In this document: positions 11,201-18,973 of the stretch, piece by piece
Position numbering within the stretch: the stretch's first letter is position 1
Layout: each line of letters begins with the position of its first letter
DNA from: CAYPJE01 sp964410945
GTDB taxonomy: Bacteria; Fidelibacterota; Marinisomatia; Marinisomatales; TCS56
Reading direction: 5' to 3'
Length of the DNA stretch: 64,000 bases
NCBI GenBank assembly: GCA_964410945.1
Contig: CAYPJE010000013.1
Coordinates: forward strand, 7,723 to 71,722
The notes under the pieces: generated by a model
The model's input: the letters and a program-made list of their open reading frames with translations, nothing else
Told to the model about the DNA's origin: nothing
Databases searched by the model: none
Program-made: the position numbers and the translations under genes

Positions 11201-11594
11201 TTACCTTTTTGGATGTGGCTCCCTTCTCCACCAGCTCCCGCTGGCCAACGACGGTTACCTCTTCACCCTCATAGGCTTCCACCGGCAGGGCAAAATTCAA
11301 CCACACGGTTTTATCCATTATGATGTCAATTCCGCTGATGACCTGCTTCTGGTAGCCCATCATCATCACCGTAATATCATAGACACCAACCGGAATATTC
11401 AGGATGATATAATTCCCGGTAACATCGGCTACCGAACCCAGCGACACTTCCTGGATAAAGACCTGGGCACCCGGCAGCGGATTACCCTCAACATCGGTAA
11501 TCTGACCTCTGATGGTTCCATCGGTTCCGGCGGTGAGCAGGCTTAAGACCACACATGAAATAACTATAATATTTCGCATACAAACTTTAATCAT
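8217..11594 (-). CDS. TonB-dependent receptor with carboxypeptidase-regulatory N-terminal domain
   Basis: About 1125 residues. Signal peptide (MRNIIVISCVVLSLLTAG), then a CarboxypepD_reg-like Ig fold (TIRGQITDVEGNPLPGAQVFI, about residues 26-105), a plug domain (LRDLNELYSLQSGVV, IHVRGGRSGEIAYMIDG) and a 22-strand-type barrel ending in VNFFVQVSFR. This is a SusC-like architecture for TonB-driven uptake of large or scarce ligands over the outer membrane. The ATG at 11594 is chosen because it lies 13 bases after the lipoprotein stop and gives a good signal peptide; the longer frame to 11693 lies inside that gene. Unusually, three extracellular stretches (about 505-535, 695-720, 775-787) hold dockerin-like DxNGNGxWDxGE calcium motifs, also found in its operon lipoprotein. 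Substrate unknown. Confidence 0.9.
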   Translation of the reverse strand: MIKVCMRNIIVISCVVLSLLTAGTDGTIRGQITDVEGNPLPGAQVFIQEVSLGSVADVTGNYIILNIPVGVYDITVMMMGYQKQVISGIDIIMDKTVWLNFALPVEAYEGEEVTVVGQRELVEKGATSKKVTVGKETVEALPLRDLNELYSLQSGVVKVESRTQGIPDHEERGLEEIHVRGGRSGEIAYMIDGLYIRNPIFGGIGNGTRLNLFAVKEFDWQPGGFNAEYGDAMSAVSNMHTNFGGNEFSYKFKYETSDVGAAFGSEYDALRGLDDFNLGFGGPVPFFKKIDYWFSGQYTNNEHYRVYAFDDIIYTEDDEDIFNEQNRNKLVQPWDDVAGFRGFGFDKTYDIFGKLAYNPTNRLRMNVSFWNVAAHRKGFNERYLYWDDGQNELFRDTQRYTFEFNHSLTQSTFYTIRASRFIQDQFQGVRWQDSDEDGYPDWYEWRHSASNDRTISDPYNADVVPFTTSTNGDTVYYTNKDERSGWYYGATPGYYNWETAEEFTDRNGNGVYDEGVDGFNSGQDANGNGTWDGPELIEKCIYRDGSYWLLPDMYEDYTDYYDFRSVDLEYEQDPWWNYNIGSNGPRYDGFNNPFYYMPSAYDGSSWNERRAFGGSDTYYADSRAVTNEVRLDITSQLTTEWRVRTGVDYKTHKLNFYEIKYPWLGEGAFIQSFAEYWNDTGQDGLTATDEGYEGPDFGENNGKWDEGETFDDANDNGKWDDFREPEELSAYIQNTFEVPWMVVNAGIRIDAVNYNTRIWADTSGEYSPGSPWYYSDVNDNAKWDPDEPVDNQPGFAHQRVLFKPANWFYKISPRLGFSHVITDAATFTFNYGVYYQTPIYQNVYLNTNRLEDPEELFEEGEGLIGNATMNASRTQSYEFSFNIQVGKRWAFTIGSWVKYMDQLVTYKSERSGVYSYQVFSNADYGSAKGIDFSLQNRGMLINTVLQYTYSVAKANSEYDWAAAGVEAQDAPSQEFLMPYDRTHDLTLSLYTRLPFGINSGLTGFYQSGYPYTPLIFEGDKPVEDEKNKYSKRMPDYKNVNLQFSKHMTVNDYKFLVGLNIFNVFNIKNPLDVWELTGEADDPGEYYTDAVGLPDAEHDKSASYYDQPWRYYEPREVNFFVQVSFR

Positions 11595-11607
11595 TACAAT
11601 ATCGGAT

Positions 11608-13758
11608 TTAATGGTTGGTGGAACTGGCACGTTGCAACCCAATCGTACGCTTCCAGTGGATCGGGTCGTTATCAAACTCAGGTACTTGATCAAACTCCTC
11701 CAGCCGGATGCTGCGGGCTTGATCCATCAATCTGGTCAGAGCGCTTGAACTGACAGCCGGACCTTTTTCCAGGCGCCCCAGCTCCCAGCGCGATAAGCCG
11801 ACCCAGGTTTCTTCTATGTCAAAGGTCTCACTCCAGCGGATTAACACTTCATCCATCACGATACCATGATCACGGGCCAGCCAGGTGATATTCCTTTCAC
11901 CGTATTCCAATCCGGTTCCAATCATCGTCATCGTCAATTCACGTGTAATCCGGAAGCAGTCAGTGAAAGTTGTGTCAGCACCAGGACAATCATCTACTGT
12001 CGCGGCTGTCCAGTTGGTATCAGCTACACAGCGCACGGTGCCATTAACCAGGGAACCACGTACATGCTTGGCCGGAACGGTCACCGTATCGGCATCGACG
12101 GCAAAAGATTTTTCCATTTTATAAATAGCGATCTTGGTAGTATCGACATATTCTTCTGTTACCCGCTCGCCGTCACGGAGGTATCCGTTGGGGGTGTAAT
12201 ACAGGATTTCATCCTTAATGAAATTTTCGTACCAGAAATTCTTCTCCAACTGGGATTCGGTCCAGTAATAACCGTAAGGTTTGAAATAACTGGGCCGGAT
12301 CAACTGATAAACATAATCGTTCTGCTTGAACAACAGATAATCATATTCCCGCGGATCTTCACCGATGGCGGGATTTAAATTGGTCCATTCCGTTTTTGTT
12401 ACCAGGTAATCATCATCAACCCCGTTGCCGGTAACATGGCCGACAATCTGATTCGTGTACAAAGTTACCGTCGAATCCAACAGGCTTACCGTAGCCGCTT
12501 GACGATCATCCAAGGTAACTTCTTCAATCAAATCATGATAGGTGATACCCCACCGGGTAACCAACGAGTCATTCTGCTCAATTTCCAGCAGTACCACCGG
12601 ATCATCCGGATCGGCCCAATCCACCAGTAGATTGTTCGGTATTATATCCAGGTAGAATAATTCTCCCGGATCACCAGCGTCGTCACCATCCAAATCGGTA
12701 TAATATTCATCACCATCATATTTACCGTTACCACGATCGATGAACCATTTATCAGCACCAGGATCATAAATTGCCGCAGGATCAGAGGCATCGCTTGTAT
12801 CCTCGGCCGCATTCCAGATACCATCGCAATTGCGGTCCTGGTAGGGCTCATTCAAATCATAGTCACCATCATCATCAATATCATACCAGGGCTCGGCCGG
12901 ATCCCAGACACCGTTACCCGTGTCGGCAAACCATTTCTCGACTGTCGGGTCATAAAGATTGAATGTTGCTGTGGAATCGTCACTGGTACTTTCCGCCACA
13001 TCCCACTCACCATTATCGTTGCAGTCGGTATTCAACCTGAACATCAGTGAATCACTGCTCAACCGCCATTGTTTCACCTGGAAAGTATTAGTAAAGGTAA
13101 GCGGAATAGCCGAAGTATAATTATAAGTAGTATCCGTCCATTCAGCCGCATCGACAAACATCAATCCCTCATTGATTAACGGAGTATCTACAACAGCCGA
13201 ATAAGCCAGGGTCTGGATTGTGTCACTGTAAACAATTGTGGTATCAAACTCAAACTGGTTGCTGCTATTGGAAGTATAGCGCTGAAACTCCGGTTCGGCT
13301 GTCAGATCCCATTCCATCGATTCCAAATCGCGGTACTGATCCGAGAACAGCGTTACCGAATCTTCAATAACCACGTTATCAATCGTCAGGGAATCGATTA
13401 GCGATCGAACCGTATAGTATAGATCCGCAGGTTGTATTTCTATCAGGTATTCAGGAAATGTTTTCAGGGTCAGTACGGAAGGCTCATAGGAATATAAACT
13501 CAAATATTCACTATGATTCAAATCAAAATTATTCTGGTCTATTCGGAAATATTCGGCCTGAATCTGATGGTTGAAATTGTAAAAATAATCCGAGATATAG
13601 CCTTCACTGCCATTTCCAATATTATTTTCACCAAGTGTATTCTCAGGATTATTGGGATTATTTCCATCAACCTCCTCTTCGCAACCGGTAATAAATGCCA
13701 GACTGAGGATTAATAAACAAAATGATATGATACGGTAATTCGTTTTCCTTAACACCAT
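11608..13758 (-). CDS. Lipoprotein with EF-hand/dockerin-like repeats, possible SusD analogue
   Basis: 716 residues with a type II signal peptide and lipobox ITGC (Cys26), so probably anchored in the outer membrane. Residues about 243-366 hold at least five Asp/Asn-Gly repeats of the type DCNDNGEWD, DTGNGVWD, DIDDDGDYD, DRNCDGIWN and DRGNGKYD, which look like calcium-binding loops of dockerin or thrombospondin type 3 type. The rest has no recognised fold; it lacks clear SusD (TPR) features. As first gene of a TonB-receptor operon, in the place a SusD-like lid protein would occupy, it may be the ligand-capturing partner of the receptor at 8217-11594. That role is inference. A 14-bp inverted repeat lies just upstream (13789-13828). 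Confidence 0.8.
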   Translation of the reverse strand: MVLRKTNYRIISFCLLILSLAFITGCEEEVDGNNPNNPENTLGENNIGNGSEGYISDYFYNFNHQIQAEYFRIDQNNFDLNHSEYLSLYSYEPSVLTLKTFPEYLIEIQPADLYYTVRSLIDSLTIDNVVIEDSVTLFSDQYRDLESMEWDLTAEPEFQRYTSNSSNQFEFDTTIVYSDTIQTLAYSAVVDTPLINEGLMFVDAAEWTDTTYNYTSAIPLTFTNTFQVKQWRLSSDSLMFRLNTDCNDNGEWDVAESTSDDSTATFNLYDPTVEKWFADTGNGVWDPAEPWYDIDDDGDYDLNEPYQDRNCDGIWNAAEDTSDASDPAAIYDPGADKWFIDRGNGKYDGDEYYTDLDGDDAGDPGELFYLDIIPNNLLVDWADPDDPVVLLEIEQNDSLVTRWGITYHDLIEEVTLDDRQAATVSLLDSTVTLYTNQIVGHVTGNGVDDDYLVTKTEWTNLNPAIGEDPREYDYLLFKQNDYVYQLIRPSYFKPYGYYWTESQLEKNFWYENFIKDEILYYTPNGYLRDGERVTEEYVDTTKIAIYKMEKSFAVDADTVTVPAKHVRGSLVNGTVRCVADTNWTAATVDDCPGADTTFTDCFRITRELTMTMIGTGLEYGERNITWLARDHGIVMDEVLIRWSETFDIEETWVGLSRWELGRLEKGPAVSSSALTRLMDQARSIRLEEFDQVPEFDNDPIHWKRTIGLQRASSTNH

Positions 13759-13788
13759 CGACTTACTTCTTCTGAATAGATTGTAACC

Positions 13789-13828
13789 GGATTTTGGCGA
13801 TAATGATCATTCACTATCGCCAAAATCC
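13789..13828 (-). promoter_or_regulatory. Perfect 14-bp inverted repeat before the outer-membrane operon
   Basis: Left arm GGATTTTGGCGATA (13789-13802) and right arm TATCGCCAAAATCC (13815-13828) are perfect inverted repeats around a 12-base loop whose core (ATGATCAT) is itself palindromic. It lies between the stop of the upstream T9SS protein (13863) and the lipoprotein start (13758). No U-run follows on either strand, so it is either a weak terminator for the upstream gene or an operator or mRNA structure controlling the operon. Confidence 0.55.
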
Positions 13829-13862
13829 AGTCGGCTGGATTGAATAAAAATTGCAGCGGGTA

Positions 13863-15911
13863 CTATTTAAGCAATACCAGTTTACGTGTTTGGGTAATTC
13901 CGTTTGATGTCAGACTGTAGAAATAAACACCACTGGATAAACCGGTTGCGTTAAGGACAAACTCGTGTTCACCTGAAGATTGTTCACTGTTCACCAGGGT
14001 CCGAATTTTCTGACCGGTTACATTGTACAATTCCAGTTTAACATCGGCACCCTGCTCAAGGGTGTATGCAATTGTAGTAACCGGATTAAAGGGATTGGGA
14101 TAGTTCTGTTCCAGGCTGAATTGCTGAGGTACAACCATATTGTCATCGACACTGACCGTGGGGTCAACATAAGAACCAACATAAACCCACTGCATGAAGT
14201 CTTCATACAACGACGGATCCTGTCCGACATCCACTGTCTGCAAAGTACGGTCGGCCATCTGCCAGATAAAATAGCATTTATCATCCTCCGCAAAAGGCGC
14301 CATGTGGGGTGTTGTCTCGAAATAATCGATACCACCGACTGAAGGAGTATTAGTCAGATTTCCAAGATCAGTCCAAGTGGCACCATTGTCGGTTGAAACC
14401 GATAAGTAAAGGTCTATATCATTCAGGAAGACATCACTGCCTACCCAGGATGTATCCGATACACCAGAGGTGATACACCAGAATGTTTCACTTCCTTCGG
14501 TTACACTCATCCCCAGATCAATACCAAAATACTGGTAGGCCGACAAGGATCCATCCATACCTACATTGTCGGCGGAGAAGGACATTGATTGATCACGGAT
14601 CATACTGGCAGTCCAGGTAGTCTCGTTTTCCGGAGTAGGATTATACAGATGGAATATTCCAGCTGACGGTTCGGCATAGACGCCACCGGCTCCAGGATAG
14701 GTGGACATCATTACAGTACCGATATGCAAACCGCCGTTGACATCCACTTTAACATCATAATCATAGGCTGCGAAAGCCTGGGATAATTCGGTCCAGACCG
14801 TATCGTCATCCACGATACTCCAGAGTGAATCGCCCAGCAGACCGGCATCGTACATGATCGAATTGAATACATCATCACCAATTACATTAAAACCGGTATT
14901 ATCCACGCCACCGGTATTCTCCCATGTCAGGCCATAATCAGTGGTTTTCTTGTAGAAGAAGGTGTGGTTTTCGATCGGACCACCGGTATCATAACCTTCC
15001 CAGTAGCCAACCGCCACCAGATATCCAATGCCATCGTCATTGATATAAAATTCCGGTGTACCGGTATAATTGGTTTCTTCGGTACCATAAAAACCGACTG
15101 TTTCATCAAATACTTCAACCGGTGCATTCATCATAAAGTATCCTGAAATATAGGCACCTGACCGAATCAGATGGAATTTTGACGGGCCAAGACCTTCGCC
15201 CCATAGTGAAATCAAAACCGGGCCGGTGGCATCATCAACGACCTGGGCTTGTCCAACCCATAAATCTGGTGGTGTACATGGTAACTGAGCGCAACCGGAA
15301 TTAAGATCGTAGATCGGTGAAAAATAGACTCCACCTAACCATCCGAAATAATCCCAGGTGTACATTGCCCGGCCACCGTTCTCACCGCCACCACTGCTAT
15401 TTGTGTATTCATTCCATACCGCAGTTGGATAGCTATTGGCACTGGCAACCATGTTGGGATATCGGCCGGCCGGTTCACCATTGGCCGCATCCGGTGTGGT
15501 ACTGCCTGGATAAACATTGTTTATCGTTGATGAAATTGTCCAGTTTACACCATCAGCGGATTCAGCGGCACCTATATAGCCGGAAGATGCTGCAACCCCC
15601 TGCCACTGACGATATGAAATCGCAATTCCAGTACCTGGAATATAGGTAATCGGGTTCGTGGTACCGGAGTATAACCCATATCCATTTTTGCTGGAATCAA
15701 CTAAAACGGCATTGAAAGTACCGCTCCGCGATGAGGAATAATTAACGCTTTGACTATTCCCGGTCTTTGTTGGATTAATTAGGGAACTTTCATCAATTAT
15801 ATTACGTTTCTTGCTTAACTCTTTGGGATACATTTTCGCGTTCTGATGAACACCCCCCAATAGCATTGATGATACAATAAACAGAATTACTGTTTTTAAC
15901 AAATATCGCAT
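13863..15911 (-). CDS. Secreted T9SS cargo protein, sialidase/BNR-like beta propeller (tentative)
   Basis: 682 residues. Signal peptide (MRYLLKTVILFIVSSMLLGG) and a long beta-rich region with repeated Asp-box-like pieces (STDNGATWTDLG, KTTDYGLTWENTGG, ADGVNWTISST) typical of sialidase/BNR propellers. The end is a textbook T9SS type A sorting domain: QNYPNPFNPVTTI at about residue 605, LYNVTGQKIRTL, then SGVYFYSL and a final KLVLLK. The Asp-box pieces suggest a propeller; no RIP motif or sialidase arginine triad is recognised, so enzyme activity is not claimed. Expression is well supported: AGGAGG lies 4 bases before the ATG, and a sigma-70 promoter sits at 15991-16019. Likely a single-gene unit ending near the inverted repeat at 13789-13828. 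Confidence 0.82.
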   Translation of the reverse strand: MRYLLKTVILFIVSSMLLGGVHQNAKMYPKELSKKRNIIDESSLINPTKTGNSQSVNYSSSRSGTFNAVLVDSSKNGYGLYSGTTNPITYIPGTGIAISYRQWQGVAASSGYIGAAESADGVNWTISSTINNVYPGSTTPDAANGEPAGRYPNMVASANSYPTAVWNEYTNSSGGGENGGRAMYTWDYFGWLGGVYFSPIYDLNSGCAQLPCTPPDLWVGQAQVVDDATGPVLISLWGEGLGPSKFHLIRSGAYISGYFMMNAPVEVFDETVGFYGTEETNYTGTPEFYINDDGIGYLVAVGYWEGYDTGGPIENHTFFYKKTTDYGLTWENTGGVDNTGFNVIGDDVFNSIMYDAGLLGDSLWSIVDDDTVWTELSQAFAAYDYDVKVDVNGGLHIGTVMMSTYPGAGGVYAEPSAGIFHLYNPTPENETTWTASMIRDQSMSFSADNVGMDGSLSAYQYFGIDLGMSVTEGSETFWCITSGVSDTSWVGSDVFLNDIDLYLSVSTDNGATWTDLGNLTNTPSVGGIDYFETTPHMAPFAEDDKCYFIWQMADRTLQTVDVGQDPSLYEDFMQWVYVGSYVDPTVSVDDNMVVPQQFSLEQNYPNPFNPVTTIAYTLEQGADVKLELYNVTGQKIRTLVNSEQSSGEHEFVLNATGLSSGVYFYSLTSNGITQTRKLVLLK

Positions 15912-16245
15912 GAAACCTCCTACGAATAATTCGTGGTTTTTGGTTGATTCAATTATGTGGGATTAATTGTAATGTATATTTATTGCACCGATAATACTTA
16001 ATTCTGTTTTTGCTGTCAAGCAGTTTCATCCTCGATAATATTGGTTCCTGCTGGTTATTCAGATGCAGCTGATTCAATATCTTTATCCATCCAAGCCGAT
16101 CAGTGCAGCACACAAGCATCGGTCGAAACAGCAGTGCTGGCAGGCCGATGTATTCAGGGAGGTGCGTGTACAGACGGATGAAAAAAACCGGTGATCATCT
16201 AACTTATATTTGTAAACTTGAAACTAAAATACTGAGTGCATAAAT
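15912..16245. other. Divergent intergenic region
   Basis: 334 bases between divergently transcribed T9SS protein genes. It holds a clear minus-strand sigma-70 promoter (15991-16019) and its leader. For the plus-strand gene I see no good promoter or ribosome binding site; a TATATTTG at 16205-16212 matches the Bacteroidetes-type -7 element but has no matching upstream element. A 43-codon plus-strand frame from 16063 has no ribosome binding site and is not called. Confidence 0.5.
15991..16019 (-). promoter_or_regulatory. Sigma-70-type promoter for the T9SS protein gene at 13863-15911
   Basis: On the minus strand TTGACA (16019-16014), a 17-base spacer and TATTAT (15996-15991) make a near-consensus promoter. 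Transcription would start around 15984, leaving a leader of about 70 bases before the ATG at 15911. Confidence 0.75.
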
Positions 16246-18939
16246 ATGTTTAATAAATTATTATTGGTTTCCCTTCTGGTGGTAGGACAACTCTGCGCAA
16301 TACCTGCTGTTCCCACACCGGTCACCCTGACACAACCTGATGGATCGACAATCCAGGCCTTTCATCGTGGTGACGAACGGGCAGCCTGGTTTGAGACGGA
16401 AGCAGGCTATTCAATCGTTCGAGATCAAACTGACACCTGGGTTTTCGCAGTTGGCGTCAATGGTCAGAACCTGATTCCCGGCTCTGAACCGGCGTCTAAC
16501 AATATGCTTTCACCAACCAGCCGATCAGCAGTTGAAAAACATCTGAAACCGGAGGTCAAGCTGAATATTCGCAATTATGAAAAACTTGACCTGCAATCTG
16601 TTGTCGGGGATACATTTCATATCCCGCTTATATTGATCCAGTTTCCCGATCACCAGGCAATCTATTCCGACTCAGCCCTGAACGATGTAATGAACCTGGA
16701 AGGTTACGGTCATCTCGATAATATCGGTTCGGGAAGCTTTATCGACTTTTACCATGAAATTTCATACGGTCAGTTCAACCCGGTCCATCATGTTATGTAT
16801 TGGATAGATGCACCACAGAATCATGATTACTATGCCTATGATGAACCGGAAGGTTATTCCCGGGTTCTGGAACTGGTCCGGGCGGCAGTTGATACGATGG
16901 AGGCGCATGGTGTAGACTGGTCAATCTACGACAATAATAATGATGGGACACTGGATGCCTTGAATCTGATCCACGCCGGGCCGGGGGCCGAGGAAGGCGA
17001 TCACTCCAATATCTGGTCCCATAAATGGTATCTCTCAGCCGGCGGTCATCAGGTAACCTACGACGGAGTCCAGATTGACGGTTACTCGATGAACCCTGAA
17101 ATCCAGAATGATAATATTGTTGCTATCGGTGTGCTGGCCCATGAATTCGGCCATGCCCTGGGTTTGCCGGATTTATATGATACCGACTATACTTCCAGCG
17201 GGTCAGGACGTCTGGCTCTGATGGCCAGTGGCAGTTGGGGCACGAGTTACAACACGCCCTGGTATCCGTCAGCTATGAATGCCTGGAGTAAAGCAGAACT
17301 TGGTTGGGTGAATACCGTATTGCTCAGTGATGATCAAGCAGGTGTGGCAGTAGAGCAATCATTCTCAAACAATACAATTTACCGTGTCGATCATCCGGAA
17401 GATGACAGTGAATACTGGTTGATCGAAAACCGTGCCAAGGTTGGAACAGACCAGAAAATGCCCTCCCCCGGTTTACTGCTCTGGCATATCGATACTGAGA
17501 AGACCAGTGGCTGGAGTGTGAACAATGATGAACCACACTATGGTGTTGGACTGGAACAGGCCGATGGATTATTTGAGTTGGAGAACAATGGTTCCAGTGA
17601 TGGCGGTGATCCATACCCGGGTCTCACCGATAATCGTGAGTTCAGCAATCAGACCACACCCAGCTCGGTAAGCTATTATTATTTTCCATCAATGATTTCC
17701 ATAGAAAATATCTCTGACCCGGATTCAGTTATGACCTTTGATCTGACATTCCAAGAGATACTGCTGGCCGAAATGACCTTGGATTCCGGGGCCGGATTCG
17801 CCCACGACTTCGGAACAACAACTGTTTCTTTGAATAACACCGTCCCGGTAACCGAACTGTATTTTGAATTAGTCGGAAGTCCGGGGATACTGTCAATCAC
17901 TGATGTGCAACTGCAAAATGGCGCCACAGCCGATTCCATCATTCTGGACGGTAACTATATCGAACTGGTCAATCCGCAGATTCCTGTGAATGTCGGTGCA
18001 TTCCTCAACATCAATCTGTTTGCCAGAACCGGAATTGATCAGGACGTTTCACTTACTATGGATAACTATTATGCCGCCGACAGCTCAGGCAATGAAATAG
18101 CCCTGGTGCCCGGCAATGCCACCTATCAGGTATATGGTCGTCCCCAGGCATTTACCATCGTATCCGATTCAGCTTCTATCGGTGGCTCTTTTCAATATCA
18201 GCTTAACCTGGGGACCAGCGTCCCCTTGAAAATGATTGCCATCACCATTTCCGATGATTCCGGTTACCTGATTATTTCAGATGAAATTTTTACCGATGCA
18301 AACGGCAATAATCAATGGGATGAAGGCGAGGAATTCACCGACTGGAACCAGGATGGCACCTGGACACCTGCCATTCAAATTAGTGACCGTGTCGCCAGCT
18401 GGTCAACGACTTCAAATATTACTTCCCAAGGGCTGGTCTTTCAATCCGCCTCCTGGGTCGATTCGATGGCTGTGAGTTCGGGAATGTTATTCAAAGTCAA
18501 TGGAATCATTGACAACCTGGCCAGCTCCGGCGATGTCAATTTCACCAGTTCCAATATCCTTTTAATGGACATGTACGGGAACATGGGTGTTCCCTACGAA
18601 GGTGGCACGGGAACATTAACCATTACCGATGCTGTTGGTACACAAATTACCGATATAATTCCCCAAAGGTATGTTCTATCGGATAATTATCCCAATCCGT
18701 TCAATCCGACTACCAGCCTTGATTACCAGGTTCCTGAAAATGGACTGGTTGGTTTTACGATCTATGATATCAGGGGTGCCGTAGTCAGTCATTACAAGCG
18801 GGAACATAGCCCCGGAACATATCAACTGCAGTGGAATGGTCTGAACATGAAGGGCCATCCCCTGGCCAGCGGTACTTATTTCCTGCATATGGAAGCACCG
18901 GGTTTCACTGCCACCAAAAAATTACTGTTACTTAAATAA
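16246..18939 (+). CDS. M6-family secreted metalloprotease with T9SS sorting domain
   Basis: 897 residues. Signal peptide (MFNKLLLVSLLVVGQLCAIPA), a propeptide-like region, and an immune inhibitor A-type (M6) catalytic domain with the zinc motif HEFGHALGLPD at residues 299-309 (His299, Glu300, His303, Asp309). Near residue 230 is a DNNNDGTLD loop, probably calcium binding. After the protease domain come beta-sandwich modules with another calcium-loop pair (DANGNNQWDEGEEF), then a type A T9SS sorting domain (DNYPNPFNPTTSL, SGTYFLHM, final KLLLLK). It should be exported over the outer membrane and act on extracellular proteins. It stands alone on the plus strand and ends at a strong hairpin (18941-18967). 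No clear ribosome binding site precedes the ATG. Confidence 0.9.
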   Translation: MFNKLLLVSLLVVGQLCAIPAVPTPVTLTQPDGSTIQAFHRGDERAAWFETEAGYSIVRDQTDTWVFAVGVNGQNLIPGSEPASNNMLSPTSRSAVEKHLKPEVKLNIRNYEKLDLQSVVGDTFHIPLILIQFPDHQAIYSDSALNDVMNLEGYGHLDNIGSGSFIDFYHEISYGQFNPVHHVMYWIDAPQNHDYYAYDEPEGYSRVLELVRAAVDTMEAHGVDWSIYDNNNDGTLDALNLIHAGPGAEEGDHSNIWSHKWYLSAGGHQVTYDGVQIDGYSMNPEIQNDNIVAIGVLAHEFGHALGLPDLYDTDYTSSGSGRLALMASGSWGTSYNTPWYPSAMNAWSKAELGWVNTVLLSDDQAGVAVEQSFSNNTIYRVDHPEDDSEYWLIENRAKVGTDQKMPSPGLLLWHIDTEKTSGWSVNNDEPHYGVGLEQADGLFELENNGSSDGGDPYPGLTDNREFSNQTTPSSVSYYYFPSMISIENISDPDSVMTFDLTFQEILLAEMTLDSGAGFAHDFGTTTVSLNNTVPVTELYFELVGSPGILSITDVQLQNGATADSIILDGNYIELVNPQIPVNVGAFLNINLFARTGIDQDVSLTMDNYYAADSSGNEIALVPGNATYQVYGRPQAFTIVSDSASIGGSFQYQLNLGTSVPLKMIAITISDDSGYLIISDEIFTDANGNNQWDEGEEFTDWNQDGTWTPAIQISDRVASWSTTSNITSQGLVFQSASWVDSMAVSSGMLFKVNGIIDNLASSGDVNFTSSNILLMDMYGNMGVPYEGGTGTLTITDAVGTQITDIIPQRYVLSDNYPNPFNPTTSLDYQVPENGLVGFTIYDIRGAVVSHYKREHSPGTYQLQWNGLNMKGHPLASGTYFLHMEAPGFTATKKLLLLK

Positions 18940-18940
18940 A

Positions 18941-18967
18941 AAAGAGGGAGTTGACACTCCCTCTTTT
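18941..18967. terminator. Bidirectional intrinsic terminator
   Basis: AAAGAGGGAGT and ACTCCCTCTTT form an 11-bp perfect stem with a TGAC loop, A-rich on one side and T-rich on the other. It lies between the convergent ends of the M6 protease gene and clpX and can stop transcription from both sides. Confidence 0.85.
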
Positions 18968-18973
18968 AGTTTT

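Noticed and set aside
16063..16194. 43-codon plus-strand frame in the divergent gap
   Set aside because: No ribosome binding site, Gln/Arg-rich low-complexity product, and it ends before the real gene start at 16246.
16205..16212. TATATTTG as a Bacteroidetes-type -7 promoter element
   Set aside because: No matching upstream element at the right distance, and other genes in the window show ordinary sigma-70 boxes.
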